A stretch of DNA of 64,000 bases from PALSA-612 sp963711315 (GTDB lineage: Bacteria > Actinomycetota > Thermoleophilia > Gaiellales > Gaiellaceae): positions 496,001 to 560,000 of the forward strand of contig CAVQDQ010000004.1 in the NCBI GenBank assembly GCA_963711315.1. Reading direction: 5' to 3'. The notes beneath the pieces are model-generated. The model was not told the origin of the DNA, made no database searches, and saw nothing but the letters and a program-made list of their open reading frames with translations. This document shows positions 53,306-62,905 of this stretch, in pieces (positions within the stretch are counted from its first letter, which is position 1; each line of letters starts with the position of its first letter). The translations under genes and the position numbers were made by a program.

Positions 53306-56023
53306 CTACGCCGGTGCAGGCTCGCGGCTGAGGTCGAGCTTGCTCAGCTGCGCGCGGGAGGAGATTCGGAGCTTCTGGAACACCTTGCGCAGGTGGTAGT
53401 CGATCGTCCGCGGGCTGAGGAAGAGCTGGGCTGCCACCTCTTTGTTCGTCTGCCCTTCGCTCACGAGACGGGCGATCTGCAGCTCCTGCGGCGTCAGCAG
53501 GTCGATCGTGCTCGGGTCGCGCTTTCGTGCACTCTCCCCCGTCGCGCGCAGCTCCGCCCGCGCACGCTCCTCCCACGGCGCCGCTCCGAGCTGCGCGAAC
53601 AGCTCGACCGCTGCGCGGAGGTGATCACGCGCTTCGCTCCGCTGGCGCTCGCGCCGGAGGTGCTCCCCGTACACGAGTTGTGTGCGCGCCCGGTCGTATG
53701 GCGCCGTATGGAGGCTGACCGCCTCGGCGAAGTGCCGGCTGGCGGTCTCGCCCGCTGCCAGGAGGCCCCGGCAGCGGCTGACGGCGGCGGCACCCCACGC
53801 GGACTCGGTCGCCTGAGCCCAGCGCTCGAAGCGCGCGAATCCCGTGAGGGCGGCCTCGCGCCGGTCGGTTCGCACCGCTGCCTCGACGAGGTCCGGCGTG
53901 ACCAGCAACCCTCCGAACGGGTGGCTCGTCGAGGCGCGCTCGAGGCGGCCGAGAGCCTCCTCGTATCTGCCGAATCCGAGCTCGAGCCGTCCGAGCGCCC
54001 ACTCGGCGAAGGTGCCCTGGTTCACCAGGCCGCGGGCCTGCGCCTGCGCAAGTGCCTCACCCGCAAGCTGCCGGCAGTCTTCTTCCCGCCCTTGTGTTGC
54101 TGCGACGAACGCGAGGGTGCCGAGCAACCTGCACTCGGCGTTTCCCTCACCGGTCTCGCGCGCGAGCGTCAGCCCTTCGCTTCCGTACTCGGCGGCCGAG
54201 GTCGGCCGGCCGGACCACACCTCGCCGGACGCAAGGGCGTCGAGCGCAATCACGAGGCTGCCGACGGCGCCAGCTGCTCGTGCACGATCAGCGGCCTCAG
54301 CGTAGGACCGTCTGGCCCTCGCGTCGTCGCCCAGGTAGCTCGCTGCCCCGCCGACGTGGACGAGCGAGCGCGGATCTTCGCTCCGTGCCTCGGCGCGCTC
54401 GAGTGCGCGGCGCAGCAGGGGCACAGCGGTCTGCGGCTCGTCCAGGTAGACGTACGCGCAGCCGCCGAAGAGATCCGCGGCGAAGGCCGCCTCGGCCGAC
54501 TCGGGCAGTGATGCGGCGGCCTCGGCCACGGCCAGCGTGTGCCCCGCGTCGCCGGTGAATGACGCCGCATGTCCGGCGTCGGCAAGCATGCGTCCCGCGC
54601 GGTCGGGATCTGCCTCCCGTATCGCCTCGGCGCCCGCGACGAGGATCTGGCGCGCCCGCTCAGGGACTCCGCAGTGGTTCTCGATCACGCCCCTGGCGTG
54701 GAGGATCTCGGCCCTCACACCCTCGTCCTCCACCATGCCCTCGGCTCGATCGAGGAGCGCCCGTGCCCGCTCCGGCCGGCCACCGAGCCAGGCCTCCCGG
54801 GCAGCGGAGACGTACCGGCGCGCACGCTCTCTGTCGTCGACGGAGAGCTCCGCGGCCCGCTCGAGGGCCGCGCCCGCGGCCGCGAAGCCGCTTCGCGCTC
54901 GTGCGCGGTCGGCCGTGCGCTCGAGCTCGTCGGCGACGCCCGCGTCGGGCTCGAGGGTGGCGGCCGCGCGATGCCAGGCTCGGCGATCGCTGTGCTCATC
55001 GCCGTCGAGCGCGGCCGCGAGGGCGAGGTGAGCGTCCTGGCGTTCGGCGAACGAGGCGCCCTGGTAGACCGCGGAACGGACGAGGGGGTGGCGGAAGTGA
55101 AGGTGGCCGTCGTCCGCGCGCACGAGGCCGGCTGACTCCGCGGCGGCCAGCGCATCGGACGAGACGCCTAGCGCGGTGCCGGCACGGAATATCGCCGAGA
55201 GGCTGCCGGTGTCGTCGGCTGCCGCGAGCACGAGCAGGGCGCGGGTGTCATCCGGTAGTTCGCGGACCCGCTGGAGGAATGCGCGCTCGACGCCGCTGCC
55301 CAGGACGAGCCGCTCCGGCAGAGCCTCCCGACCCGTCAACTGCGCTTCGGTCAGCCCGGCGGCCAACTCGACAAGTGCGAGTGGGTTGCCGGCGGTCGCT
55401 TCGAATAGCCGCTGCCGGACCTCGGGCGACAGCGCTCCTCGCTCTGCGAGGAGCGTTCCGGCCGCTTCCCTGTCTAGGCTGCCCACGTGGAGGTCGGGCA
55501 GTCCCGGCCCGGCGAAGGTCGCATCCGTTCCCTCGCGCGCGGCAAAGAGCATCACGACTCGCTCGGCCTGGAGGCGGCGGCTGGCGAACACGAGCGCCTC
55601 CGCCGAGGGGTCGTCGAGCCACTGGGCGTCGTCCACGAGACAGAGCAGCGGGCCGTCCTCGGCGACCTCGGCCAGGAGGCTCAGCACCCCGAAGTAGGCG
55701 AGGAAGCGATCGCCGACGCCCTCGCTCGTCAACCCGAACGCGGCTCTCAACGCCGCGGCCTGCGGGCCGTGGAGCATGTCGACTCGGTCGAGCACGGGCC
55801 AGAGGAGCTGGTGGAGCCCGGCGAACGGCAGTTGGGATTCGGACTCGATGCCAGTCGCGCGGAGCACGCGAAATCCCTCTGCTTGGTCGCTGCCGTACGC
55901 GAGCAGTACCGATTTGCCCACGCCTGGCTCGCCGCGCAGGACGAGGACGCCGCTCTGCGACTCGCGCGCGCCGTCGAGCAACGCGTCGACAGCCGAGCAC
56001 TCGGCCTCGCGGCCGTACAGCAT
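53306..56023 (-). CDS. LAL-type LuxR regulator with AAA/STAND ATPase domain
   Basis: 905 residues. The N-terminal ATPase has Walker A RGEPGVGKSVLLAYG (near 31-38) and Walker B LLCLVDDAQWLDDPSAEAL. A long TPR-like helical middle (alanine and arginine rich) follows, and the C-terminal LuxR DNA-binding domain is LTPQELQIARLVSEGQTNKE and LSPRTIDYHLRKVFQKLRIS. Such regulators oligomerise on ATP binding after sensing a small molecule. It is upstream of, and on the same strand as, the MacB-type ABC genes, so it may control them. Confidence 0.9.
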   Translation of the reverse strand: MLYGREAECSAVDALLDGARESQSGVLVLRGEPGVGKSVLLAYGSDQAEGFRVLRATGIESESQLPFAGLHQLLWPVLDRVDMLHGPQAAALRAAFGLTSEGVGDRFLAYFGVLSLLAEVAEDGPLLCLVDDAQWLDDPSAEALVFASRRLQAERVVMLFAAREGTDATFAGPGLPDLHVGSLDREAAGTLLAERGALSPEVRQRLFEATAGNPLALVELAAGLTEAQLTGREALPERLVLGSGVERAFLQRVRELPDDTRALLVLAAADDTGSLSAIFRAGTALGVSSDALAAAESAGLVRADDGHLHFRHPLVRSAVYQGASFAERQDAHLALAAALDGDEHSDRRAWHRAAATLEPDAGVADELERTADRARARSGFAAAGAALERAAELSVDDRERARRYVSAAREAWLGGRPERARALLDRAEGMVEDEGVRAEILHARGVIENHCGVPERARQILVAGAEAIREADPDRAGRMLADAGHAASFTGDAGHTLAVAEAAASLPESAEAAFAADLFGGCAYVYLDEPQTAVPLLRRALERAEARSEDPRSLVHVGGAASYLGDDARARRSYAEAADRARAAGAVGSLVIALDALASGEVWSGRPTSAAEYGSEGLTLARETGEGNAECRLLGTLAFVAATQGREEDCRQLAGEALAQAQARGLVNQGTFAEWALGRLELGFGRYEEALGRLERASTSHPFGGLLVTPDLVEAAVRTDRREAALTGFARFERWAQATESAWGAAAVSRCRGLLAAGETASRHFAEAVSLHTAPYDRARTQLVYGEHLRRERQRSEARDHLRAAVELFAQLGAAPWEERARAELRATGESARKRDPSTIDLLTPQELQIARLVSEGQTNKEVAAQLFLSPRTIDYHLRKVFQKLRISSRAQLSKLDLSREPAPA

Positions 56024-56123
56024 GGTCCGATCGTACTTGCCTTAGCCCGTGACTCAACCCTCGCTCGTGGGTGCTCCGTGCGCTCGGTGGGCTCGGGCCG
56101 CTCCTCCGCGCTAGGCTCGGTTC

Positions 56124-56455
56124 ATGGAAGTGCAAGAGTGGCGGGAGGCGCCGATCGAGTGGATGAGCGACACGATCGGCCGCCAGCTGATTCACACGGA
56201 GACGATGACGCTCGCGCGCGTGACGCTTCGCCAGGGGGCTGTCGTGCCGATGCACGAGCACGAGAACGAGCAGATCGCCACCGTGCTCGAGGGGCGCGTC
56301 CGGTTCGTCGTCGGTGACGAGGAGCTCGTCGTCGAGGCAGGGTCGAGCGTGCCGCTGGCGGCGAACGTGCCACACGAGGTGGAGGCGCTCGAGGACTCGG
56401 TCATGCTCGACGTCTTCTCGCCTGTGCGCGAGGACTGGCTCCGCGGCGACGACGC

Positions 56456-56471
<16 letters not shown>
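56124..56471 (+). CDS. Single-domain cupin protein
   Basis: 115 residues. The two cupin motifs are seen: the first as VVPMHEHENEQIATVLEGRV, with His-x-His and Glu as metal ligands, and the second as SVPLAANVPHEVEALEDSV with the final His. It binds a divalent metal but its reaction is unknown. It is divergent from the LAL regulator by 100 bases. Its 3' end overlaps the convergent S4 gene by 16 nt. Confidence 0.87.
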
Positions 56472-56845
<374 letters not shown>

Positions 56846-56847
56846 GG

Positions 56848-57231
56848 CTAGCTTGCCGGACGCCGACGGGAGTTCCACCACTCGCGGAAGTCCGTGCAGC
56901 GGCCGTCCGGGCCGAGTGTGACGAGGAAGATCCCTTCGTTCTCCTCGATCGTGTTCTCGCCGCGCAGCTTGATCGAGACCCACCAGCGCGCGATGCCGCG
57001 GCCGTCAGGCGTGATCGCGAGCGGCTCATGGCCGAAGTGGATTTCCTCCTGCTCGGCGACCGCCTGCTCGGTTCGCGCGCGGATCTCGACGTGGCTGCGC
57101 AACCGCTCGCCCCACGGGCCCCAGTGATACGCGGCGTCCTGGGCGAAGCAGGCGACGAACCCGTCGATGTCCTGCCGCTCCCACGCGCGACCGTAGACGT
57201 CGAGCCAGCGGTCGAGCTCCTCGAGCGTCAC
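56848..57231 (-). CDS. SnoaL/NTF2-like protein
   Basis: 127 residues of the cone-shaped NTF2-like fold: LDRWLDVYGRAWERQDIDGF and VACFAQDAAYHWGPWGERLR at the N-terminus, then IARWWVSIKLRGENTIEENE and GIFLVTLGPDGRCTDFREWW. The cavity residues suggest a small-molecule binder or isomerase of unknown substrate. GTG 57231 was chosen because the family begins near TLEELDRWLD. Confidence 0.82.
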   Translation of the reverse strand: MTLEELDRWLDVYGRAWERQDIDGFVACFAQDAAYHWGPWGERLRSHVEIRARTEQAVAEQEEIHFGHEPLAITPDGRGIARWWVSIKLRGENTIEENEGIFLVTLGPDGRCTDFREWWNSRRRPAS

Positions 57232-57244
57232 GGCTGGGGCCGGC

Positions 57245-57709
57245 CTAGTCCTCGTCTTCCCAGTATTCGAGCTCAGGCCCCGGGCGAGCGAAGATGATCT
57301 GCTCTCCCGCGACGCTGCGCGCGCCGACTTTGCCGGTGTCGAGGTACTCGACGATTTCCGGCTCGATCTTGGTCGACAGCATGAGGACACGGATCGGCGC
57401 GTCCGTGTCGTTGCGGATCTGGTGCGCGCCCTCTTTGCCGCGGGGGAAGGCCACCACGTCACCCTCGCGTAGCACCTGCTCGCCCTCGTGCGTGCGAAGC
57501 GTGGGCTGGCCGCGGAGGACGATCACCCACTCCTCGTTCGCGTGGTGCGTGTGGAACGGCCAGAGTCGGTTGCCCGGCTCGAGCTCGTACATGCTGCCGC
57601 CGATCAGCTCGGATCCGATGCGCCTGCCTACCCCGGCGCCCTTGCAGCGCCAGCCCTCACGCGCCTGGGTGTGATCCTCCGGGTCGCTGTTGAGATTGAA
57701 GACCTTCAC
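57245..57709 (-). CDS. Cupin protein, tandem-paralogue copy 1
   Basis: 154 residues. The metal motif is LWPFHTHHANEEWVIVLRGQ, then DVVAFPRGKEGAHQIRNDTD. Both copies open with MKxFNLNSD and end YWEDED, so they come from a recent duplication. Only the middle differs moderately (KGAGVGRRIGSELIGGSM here). The reaction is unknown. It lies just upstream, on the same strand, of the SnoaL-like gene. Confidence 0.88.
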   Translation of the reverse strand: MKVFNLNSDPEDHTQAREGWRCKGAGVGRRIGSELIGGSMYELEPGNRLWPFHTHHANEEWVIVLRGQPTLRTHEGEQVLREGDVVAFPRGKEGAHQIRNDTDAPIRVLMLSTKIEPEIVEYLDTGKVGARSVAGEQIIFARPGPELEYWEDED

Positions 57710-57740
57710 ACCGGAAGCCTACGAGGTCGGCGGCGACGGA

Positions 57741-57760
57741 GGTATGAGCAGGTATGAGTG
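57741..57760. repeat. Tandem decamer pair
   Basis: GGTATGAGCA (57741-57750) is followed directly by GGTATGAGTG (57751-57760), 8 of 10 bases identical, between the two divergent cupin genes. It may be a regulator half-site pair or a small duplication. Confidence 0.35.
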
Positions 57761-57833
57761 AGTGTCGGAGATCAGCTTGTCCTGGGTTGAAGGTCGAACG
57801 TTTACGCCCGAGACATACAGAGAGGAGAGCGCG

Positions 57834-58178
57834 ATGAGCAACGAGCAGGCGGCACCTGAGACGAAGGGTGTTACGGCGGAGTTACTTGCAACGGTTGACC
57901 TTGGCCCTGAGATCGAGGGCATGGTAGGGCGCCAACTTCGAATGCGTATGGTGACCATCGAGCCAGGAGGCGTCTTCGGCCCGATTCACGACCATAGAGA
58001 CAGACCAGGCATCGTCTACATACTGCAAGGAACGATCACTGACCATCGAAATGGAGTCGCCACGGACTATGGGCCGGGAGTGGGCTGGCCCGAGGATAGG
58101 AACACCACACACTGGCTCGAGAACAGAGGAACGACTCCGGCAGTGGAGATCTCGGTCGACATAGTCAGGCAAGAGTAG
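57834..58178 (+). CDS. Cupin protein between the tandem paralogues
   Basis: 114 residues. The cupin motifs are GGVFGPIHDHRDRPGIVYIL, with His-x-His ligands, and the later THWLENRGTTPAVEIS. It belongs to a different cupin group from its neighbours. The ATG at 57834 has GAGAGGAG upstream; a longer frame from 57762 is less likely. Its codon use has more A/T in third positions than surrounding genes, suggesting later acquisition. Confidence 0.82.
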   Translation: MSNEQAAPETKGVTAELLATVDLGPEIEGMVGRQLRMRMVTIEPGGVFGPIHDHRDRPGIVYILQGTITDHRNGVATDYGPGVGWPEDRNTTHWLENRGTTPAVEISVDIVRQE

Positions 58179-58233
58179 GCTCAGGCGGCGGCATCTACCT
58201 ACGACATCCTCGAGCGTCACGAGTGGAGTCGGT

Positions 58234-58698
58234 CTAGTCCTCGTCTTCCCAGTACTCGACCGCGGGTCCGGGCCTCGCGAACAGGATGTCTTCGTCGTCT
58301 ACGCCCTTGGCGAGGACCTTTCCGGTGTCGAGGTACTCGATGATCTCGCCGCTGACCATCGAGGAGAGCATGAGTACGCGAATAGGCGAGTCGGTTCGGT
58401 TGATGATCTGATGCGCACCGTCCTTGCCCCTTGGAAAGCAGACGACGTCACCCTCCTTCAACACATGCTCACCGTCGGGCGTGCGCAGCGTGGGCTCGCC
58501 GCGGAGCACGATCACCCATTCCTCGTTCAGGTGGTGCGTGTGGTAGGGCCAGAGCCTGTTGCCAGGCTCGACCTCGGACATGGTCGCGCCGATTAGCTCA
58601 CCGCCGATGGCTTGGCCGACGAGCGCGGCGCTGATGCGCCAGCCCTCGCGGTCCCTCGTCCCGTCCCACTCGTCGCTGTTGAGGTTGAAGATCTTCAT
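58234..58698 (-). CDS. Cupin protein, tandem-paralogue copy 2
   Basis: 154 residues, the same length as the copy at 57245, with LWPYHTHHLNEEWVIVLRGE and DVVCFPRGKDGAHQIINRTD as the metal-binding blocks and the same YWEDED end. Differences cluster in the N-terminal third and around residues 120-140. The two copies flank an unrelated cupin on the other strand. Confidence 0.88.
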   Translation of the reverse strand: MKIFNLNSDEWDGTRDREGWRISAALVGQAIGGELIGATMSEVEPGNRLWPYHTHHLNEEWVIVLRGEPTLRTPDGEHVLKEGDVVCFPRGKDGAHQIINRTDSPIRVLMLSSMVSGEIIEYLDTGKVLAKGVDDEDILFARPGPAVEYWEDED

Positions 58699-58769
58699 GC
58701 GAGAAGCCTAATCGTCGCTCAGCAGGCGTGTTCGAGGCGTCCGGGGGCGAGCGTACACTCGACCTCACC

Positions 58770-58850
58770 GTGAAGGCGATCTCCCTCTTCTCGGGAGCTG
58801 GTGGATCTGATCTCGGCCGCGAAGCGGCCAGCTGTCCGCGTCGTTGGTGA
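58770..58850 (+). pseudogene. N-terminal scrap of a DNA (cytosine-5) methyltransferase
   Basis: GTG AAG GCG starts a 26-residue ORF whose KAISLFSGAGGSDLGREAA is the classic opening of Dcm-type methyltransferases, holding motif I (F-S-G-A-G-G), which binds S-adenosylmethionine. The frame stops at 58850. No catalytic Pro-Cys motif or target-recognition part follows in any frame, so only the first exon-sized piece of the gene survives. It is too short to be active. Confidence 0.65.
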
Positions 58851-59256
58851 AGTGTGGTTCTCCCGAGATAACGAGAGGAGCGCCGGGCCCATCGCCGTAA
58901 CCGACCCGCTTCAAGCGCTGTCCTTCGCGCGGACTGCTCTAAGTGATCCAAGTGCGTTACTGGCCAGCAGCGATTTCGATCCGGATCTCAGCGTGGCTGG
59001 GGAATCTGCAGATCCGACGCAAGTCGCGTACGCAGTCGCGCAGATCGACCGCGCGATCGGGGGTTTGTACTTCGAGCCGTTCCATGATCGAAGCCGTGAG
59101 GCGAGGGAAAAGCTCGCCAACCTCGAGCATCTCCTTTCATCGATGGCCGAGGGTGTGGATGAGTGTGTGGGCTTCGAGGGCGCAGCGGCGAAGATTCGCG
59201 AGGCAGGAGAGCGTCTTTCCGACGCGAGAATGCTCCTCGCGTCGAAGGGAAGCTGA
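58801..59256 (+). CDS. Hypothetical protein in the lower-GC island
   Basis: An ORF of 151 codons from a GTG that overlaps the methyltransferase scrap in another frame; the true start may be further in. The C-terminal two thirds look helical and protein-like (YAVAQIDRAIGGLYFEPFHD, REKLANLEHLLSSMAEGVDE). I do not recognise it. A link to the neighbouring methyltransferase remnant and nuclease-like gene is only positional. Confidence 0.45.
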   Translation: MDLISAAKRPAVRVVGEVWFSRDNERSAGPIAVTDPLQALSFARTALSDPSALLASSDFDPDLSVAGESADPTQVAYAVAQIDRAIGGLYFEPFHDRSREAREKLANLEHLLSSMAEGVDECVGFEGAAAKIREAGERLSDARMLLASKGS

Positions 59257-59405
59257 TACTCCGGTTGCTTAGGCTGCGCCGCGGAACCGGTCGAGCTCTC
59301 CGGGATGACGCGCTTAGTTTCAGGTCGCCAGAGCTTCTTCGCAGGCGGTTCGTGTCTGTGGTCCGACTTGCGGCCACCGGAGAGGTCTGATGAGCTCTGT
59401 GGACG

Positions 59406-59948
59406 ATGGCTGGAAAGGCGGATGCCTATCCAACGTGGAGATTCTTTCCCGCCGCACTCGAGCCGCCGGGCTGGGTTGAACCTATTGTTGACGTCTTCGC
59501 CGCGGCTCGCGCGCAGATCGACTCGAACCTCAGCGTCGGCGTCTCTAGCGACGCTGCACTCGCGGCGCTTCGACCCGGCCTAGTCTGTCTCGGCTTCGAC
59601 ATCGAAGCTGGTAAGACCAAGGCGGGGAGAATTCGACGGCCCGTGCTCTTCGGCGAGTCCGGTAAGCCTCTTGTGGCGTATGAGGTCGATGGCTTCCATC
59701 CCGATGAGGGAATTGTGCTCGAGGTGGAAGCCGGGCGAGGCGCCGCAAACAACGCTGACTATCGCGACCTGATTCGGGCGAGCCTGATGGTCGACGCGCG
59801 CTTTCTTGTCCTGGCGATGATGAGTTACTACCGGACTGGCGCGTCAGTGGTTAAGAGCTATGACTCGGCTCGAGACCGAATCGATGCGATCTACGCAAGT
59901 GAGCGGTTGAAGTTGCCGCTAGACGGGATTCTTCTAGTCGGCTACTAA
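59406..59948 (+). CDS. Restriction-endonuclease-like protein (possible PD-(D/E)xK fold)
   Basis: 180 residues. YEVDGFHPDEGIVLEVEAGR (about residues 92-111) has Asp95 and Glu106-x-Glu108, the spacing of a PD-(D/E)xK-type metal site, followed by ANNADYRDLIRASLMVDARF and a hydrophobic strand. This block recurs in small actinobacterial nuclease-like proteins as I recall them; the usual lysine is not obvious. The methyltransferase scrap 0.6 kb upstream supports a former restriction-modification role. Base composition is less GC-rich than in the flanks. Confidence 0.5.
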   Translation: MAGKADAYPTWRFFPAALEPPGWVEPIVDVFAAARAQIDSNLSVGVSSDAALAALRPGLVCLGFDIEAGKTKAGRIRRPVLFGESGKPLVAYEVDGFHPDEGIVLEVEAGRGAANNADYRDLIRASLMVDARFLVLAMMSYYRTGASVVKSYDSARDRIDAIYASERLKLPLDGILLVGY

Positions 59949-59994
59949 GGAACATCGCATGGGATTGCTGCCCTTTCGACAACCTCTGAGCGTT

Positions 59995-60021
59995 GTGAGC
60001 GCCGCATAGTGCGGCGCTCAC
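59995..60021. terminator. Perfect 12-bp stem hairpin, bidirectional terminator
   Basis: GTGAGCGCCGCA (59995-60006), a 3-nt loop TAG, and TGCGGCGCTCAC (60010-60021) form a perfect stem. It sits between the convergent nuclease-like gene (ends 59948) and nrdJ (ends 60029), so it can serve both. Confidence 0.8.
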
Positions 60022-60028
60022 CGAGAGA

Positions 60029-62792
60029 TCAGCTGCAGCCGGTGTTGGTGCCGCAGTCCCTGCACGTGTAGCAGGAGCCCGTCCGCACCATGCGGCCGCC
60101 GCAGCGGGCGCACTCGACGGCGTCTTCGTGGGTGTTGAAGAGCGCTGTCTGGCCGGGCGGGGGTGCCTCGAGCGGCACTGCTGCCGTCTCCGCGCTCGCC
60201 GGCTTGCCCTCGCCGTCGCCGTAGCGCTCGGCTAGCCGGGCGCGTACCTCGGGCGAGAGGATGCCGATCTCCTCCTGCTGGTCGATCGTGAGGAACTTCT
60301 TGCCCATCCAGCGGAAGATGTAGTCGACGATCGACTTCGCGACGCGGATGTCCGGGTCGTTCGTCGGGCCTGCAGGCTCGAAGCGCATGTGCGAGAACTT
60401 CGAGACGTAGACCTCGAGCGGCACGCCGTACTGGAGGCCGAGCGAGACGGAGATCATGAACGAGTTCATGAGGCCGGCGAGCGTCGTGCCCTCCTTCGCG
60501 ATGTCCACGAAGATGTCGCCGGGCGTTCCGTCGTCGAACAGGCCGACGTGGATGTAGCCCTCGTACTCGCCGACGCGGAACTTCCGGCCGACCTCGGTGC
60601 GGTCCTCCGGCAGCCTCCGCCGCTGCGGCGCGAGGGTCACGCCCGGGACGAGGCGCCGCGGCTGCGGACTTGTCCTTCGAGGACAGCGGCTGCGCGACCT
60701 TGCAGTTGTCGCGGTAGATGGCGATCGCTTTCACGCCGAGCTTCCAGGCGTCGACGAAGAGGTCGCGTACCTCCTCCACGGTGACCGTCTCCGGCATGTT
60801 CACGGTCTTCGAGATGGCGCCGGAGATGAACGGCTGGACGGCGCCCATCATCTTCACGTGGCCCGAGTAGTGGATGGCGCGGTCGCCGATGGCGCAGTCG
60901 AAGATCGGGTAGTGCTCGGCCTTGACGAACGGCGCGCCGACGACGGTGTTGCGCTCGTCGATGAAGGCGACGATCTCCTCGACCTCCTCGGGCGCGTAGC
61001 CGAGCCGCTCGAGCGCCATCGGCACGGTCTTGTTGACGATCGTGATCTCGCCGCCGCCGACGAGCTTCTTCGACTTCACGAGCGAGAAGTCGGGCTCGAC
61101 GCCCGTCGTGTCGCAATCCATCATGAAGCTGATCGTCCCGGTCGGCGCCAGCACGGTCGCCTGTGAGTTGCGGAAGCCGTTGACCTCACCGGCGTCGAGC
61201 GCGTCGTCCCACGCCTTGCGGGCAGCGGTCAGCAGATCGTCCGGAACCGAGTCGGTGTGCTCGATGTTGCCCACCGCCGCCCGGTGCTTTGCGATCACGC
61301 CGAGCATCGCTGCGGCGTTCGGCTGGTAGCCCGCGAACGGTCCCATGCGCGAGGCGATCTCCGCCGACTTGCGGTAGGCACGGCCGGTCATGAGCGCCGT
61401 CACGGCCGCCGCGAACGCTCGCCCTTCGTCTGAGTCGTACGGGAGGCTGCGTGCCATCAGCAGCGCGCCGAGGTTGGCGAAGCCGAGACCGAGCTCGCGG
61501 TAGGCGCGCGCGTTGCGCTCGATCTGCTCCGTCGGGTACGACGAGTAGCCGACGACGATCTCCTGGGCGAGGAACACGACGTCGACCGCGTGCTCGAACG
61601 CCTCGACGTCGAGCTCGCCGTCGTCACGGCGGAACTTCATGAGGTTGAGCGAGGCGAGGTTGCATGCCGAGTCGTCGAGGTGCATGTACTCCGAGCACGG
61701 GTTGGACGCGTTGATGCGGCCCGAGTTGGGGCACGTGTGCCATGCGTTGATGGTCGTGTCGTACTGGACGCCCGGGTCGGCGCACTGCCATGCCGCGTCG
61801 GCCATCTCCCGCAGCAGGCCACGCGCGTCGACCGTGTCGACCGCGGTGCCGTCGGTGCGCGCCTTGAGGCTCCACTCGGCGCCTTCCTCGGCCGCCTGCA
61901 TGAACGCGTCGGTCACGCGAACGGAGTTGTTGGCGTTCTGGTACTGGATCGAGGCCCAGTCGGGTGAGTCGAGCGACATGTCGTAGCCGGCGGCCTCGAG
62001 CACGCGCGCCTTGCGCTCCTCCTTCGCCTTGCACCAGATGAACTCTTCGATGTCCGGGTGGTCGACGTCGAGCACGACCATCTTCGCCGCGCGCCGCGTC
62101 TTGCCGCCCGACTTGATCGTGCCGGCGGACGCGTCGGCGCCGCGCATGAACGACACCGGCCCTGAGGCGTAGCCGCCCTTCGACAGCTGCTCCTTCGACG
62201 AGCGCAGCCGCGAGAGGTTGACGCCCGAGCCCGAGCCGCCGCGGAAGATGACGCCCTCGCGGCGGATCCAGTCGAGGATCGACTCCATCGAGTCGTCGAT
62301 GGAGAGGATGAAGCAGGCAGAGCACTGCGGCTTCTCCTCGAAGCCGACGTTGAACCAGACCGGGGAGTTGAACGACGCGAGCTGGTTGACGAGGATCGTC
62401 TTCAGCTCGGCCTCGAACGTTTCTGCCTCTTCCTCGTCCGCGAAGTACTCCCCGGCGCGGCCCCAGCCGCCGATCGTGGAGACGACGCGGCCGATCATCT
62501 GGCGCACGCTCCACTCGCGCTCGGGGGAGCCAAGGCGGCCGCGGAAGTACTTCTGGGCGACGATGTTCGTGGCCGTCTGCGACCAGAACTTCGGGAACTC
62601 GACGCCCTTCTGCTCGAAGGCCGGCTTGTCCTTGCCGGGGATGAACGCGTCGCGCATCTCCCATTCGATCTCCTCGAACGGGTCGCGGCCGGGGATCGTG
62701 AAGTAGCGGCGAACGCCGGTGTGTCGCTCGGCGTCGAGCACCGAATTCTCGAGCTGGGTGTCGGTGATCTCGTCTGTCTTCACGGTCGCCAT
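60029..62792 (-). CDS. nrdJ: Class II (vitamin B12-dependent) ribonucleotide reductase (one frameshift)
   Basis: About 920 residues. Motifs: SFNSPVWFNVGFEEKPQCSA, FRGGSGSGVNLSRLRSSKEQ, NPCSEYMHLDDSACNLASLN with the active-site cysteine and glutamate, and LAPTGTISFMMDCDTTGVEP. The C-terminal zinc ribbon is ECARCGGRMVRTGSCYTCRD. The frame breaks near 60645; both sides are family-like. It makes deoxyribonucleotides from ribonucleotides with adenosylcobalamin and needs no oxygen. The ATG at 62792 has GGGAGG upstream. No B12 riboswitch was seen in the 113-base leader. Confidence 0.92.
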
Positions 62793-62864
62793 ATTGTGCC
62801 TCCCGGGCATCGAGTGAGTCCTTATGTCTTCCCACGCGGCCGCGGAGGTCGCGAGCCGAGGGGA

Positions 62865-62883
62865 CCGGCTAGCGTAGAGCCGG
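62865..62883 (-). terminator. Short hairpin after the anchored secreted protein (copy 2)
   Basis: CCGGCT (62865-62870) and AGCCGG (62878-62883) pair across 7 nt, about 20 bases past the stop at 62906 on the minus strand. No T-run follows, so it is a weak terminator candidate ahead of nrdJ. Confidence 0.45.
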
Positions 62884-62905
62884 GGTCGGACGGAAAAGCG
62901 GTGGC

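Noticed and set aside
58801..59256. Reading this ORF as the rest of the methyltransferase
   Set aside because: It is in a different frame and lacks the Pro-Cys catalytic loop and other methyltransferase motifs, so it is kept as a separate hypothetical ORF.
62793..62905. A cobalamin riboswitch before nrdJ
   Set aside because: The leader is only 113 bases and no B12-box-like conserved sequence was seen. The CACAATAT just before the ATG resembles an NrdR half-site but has no partner.
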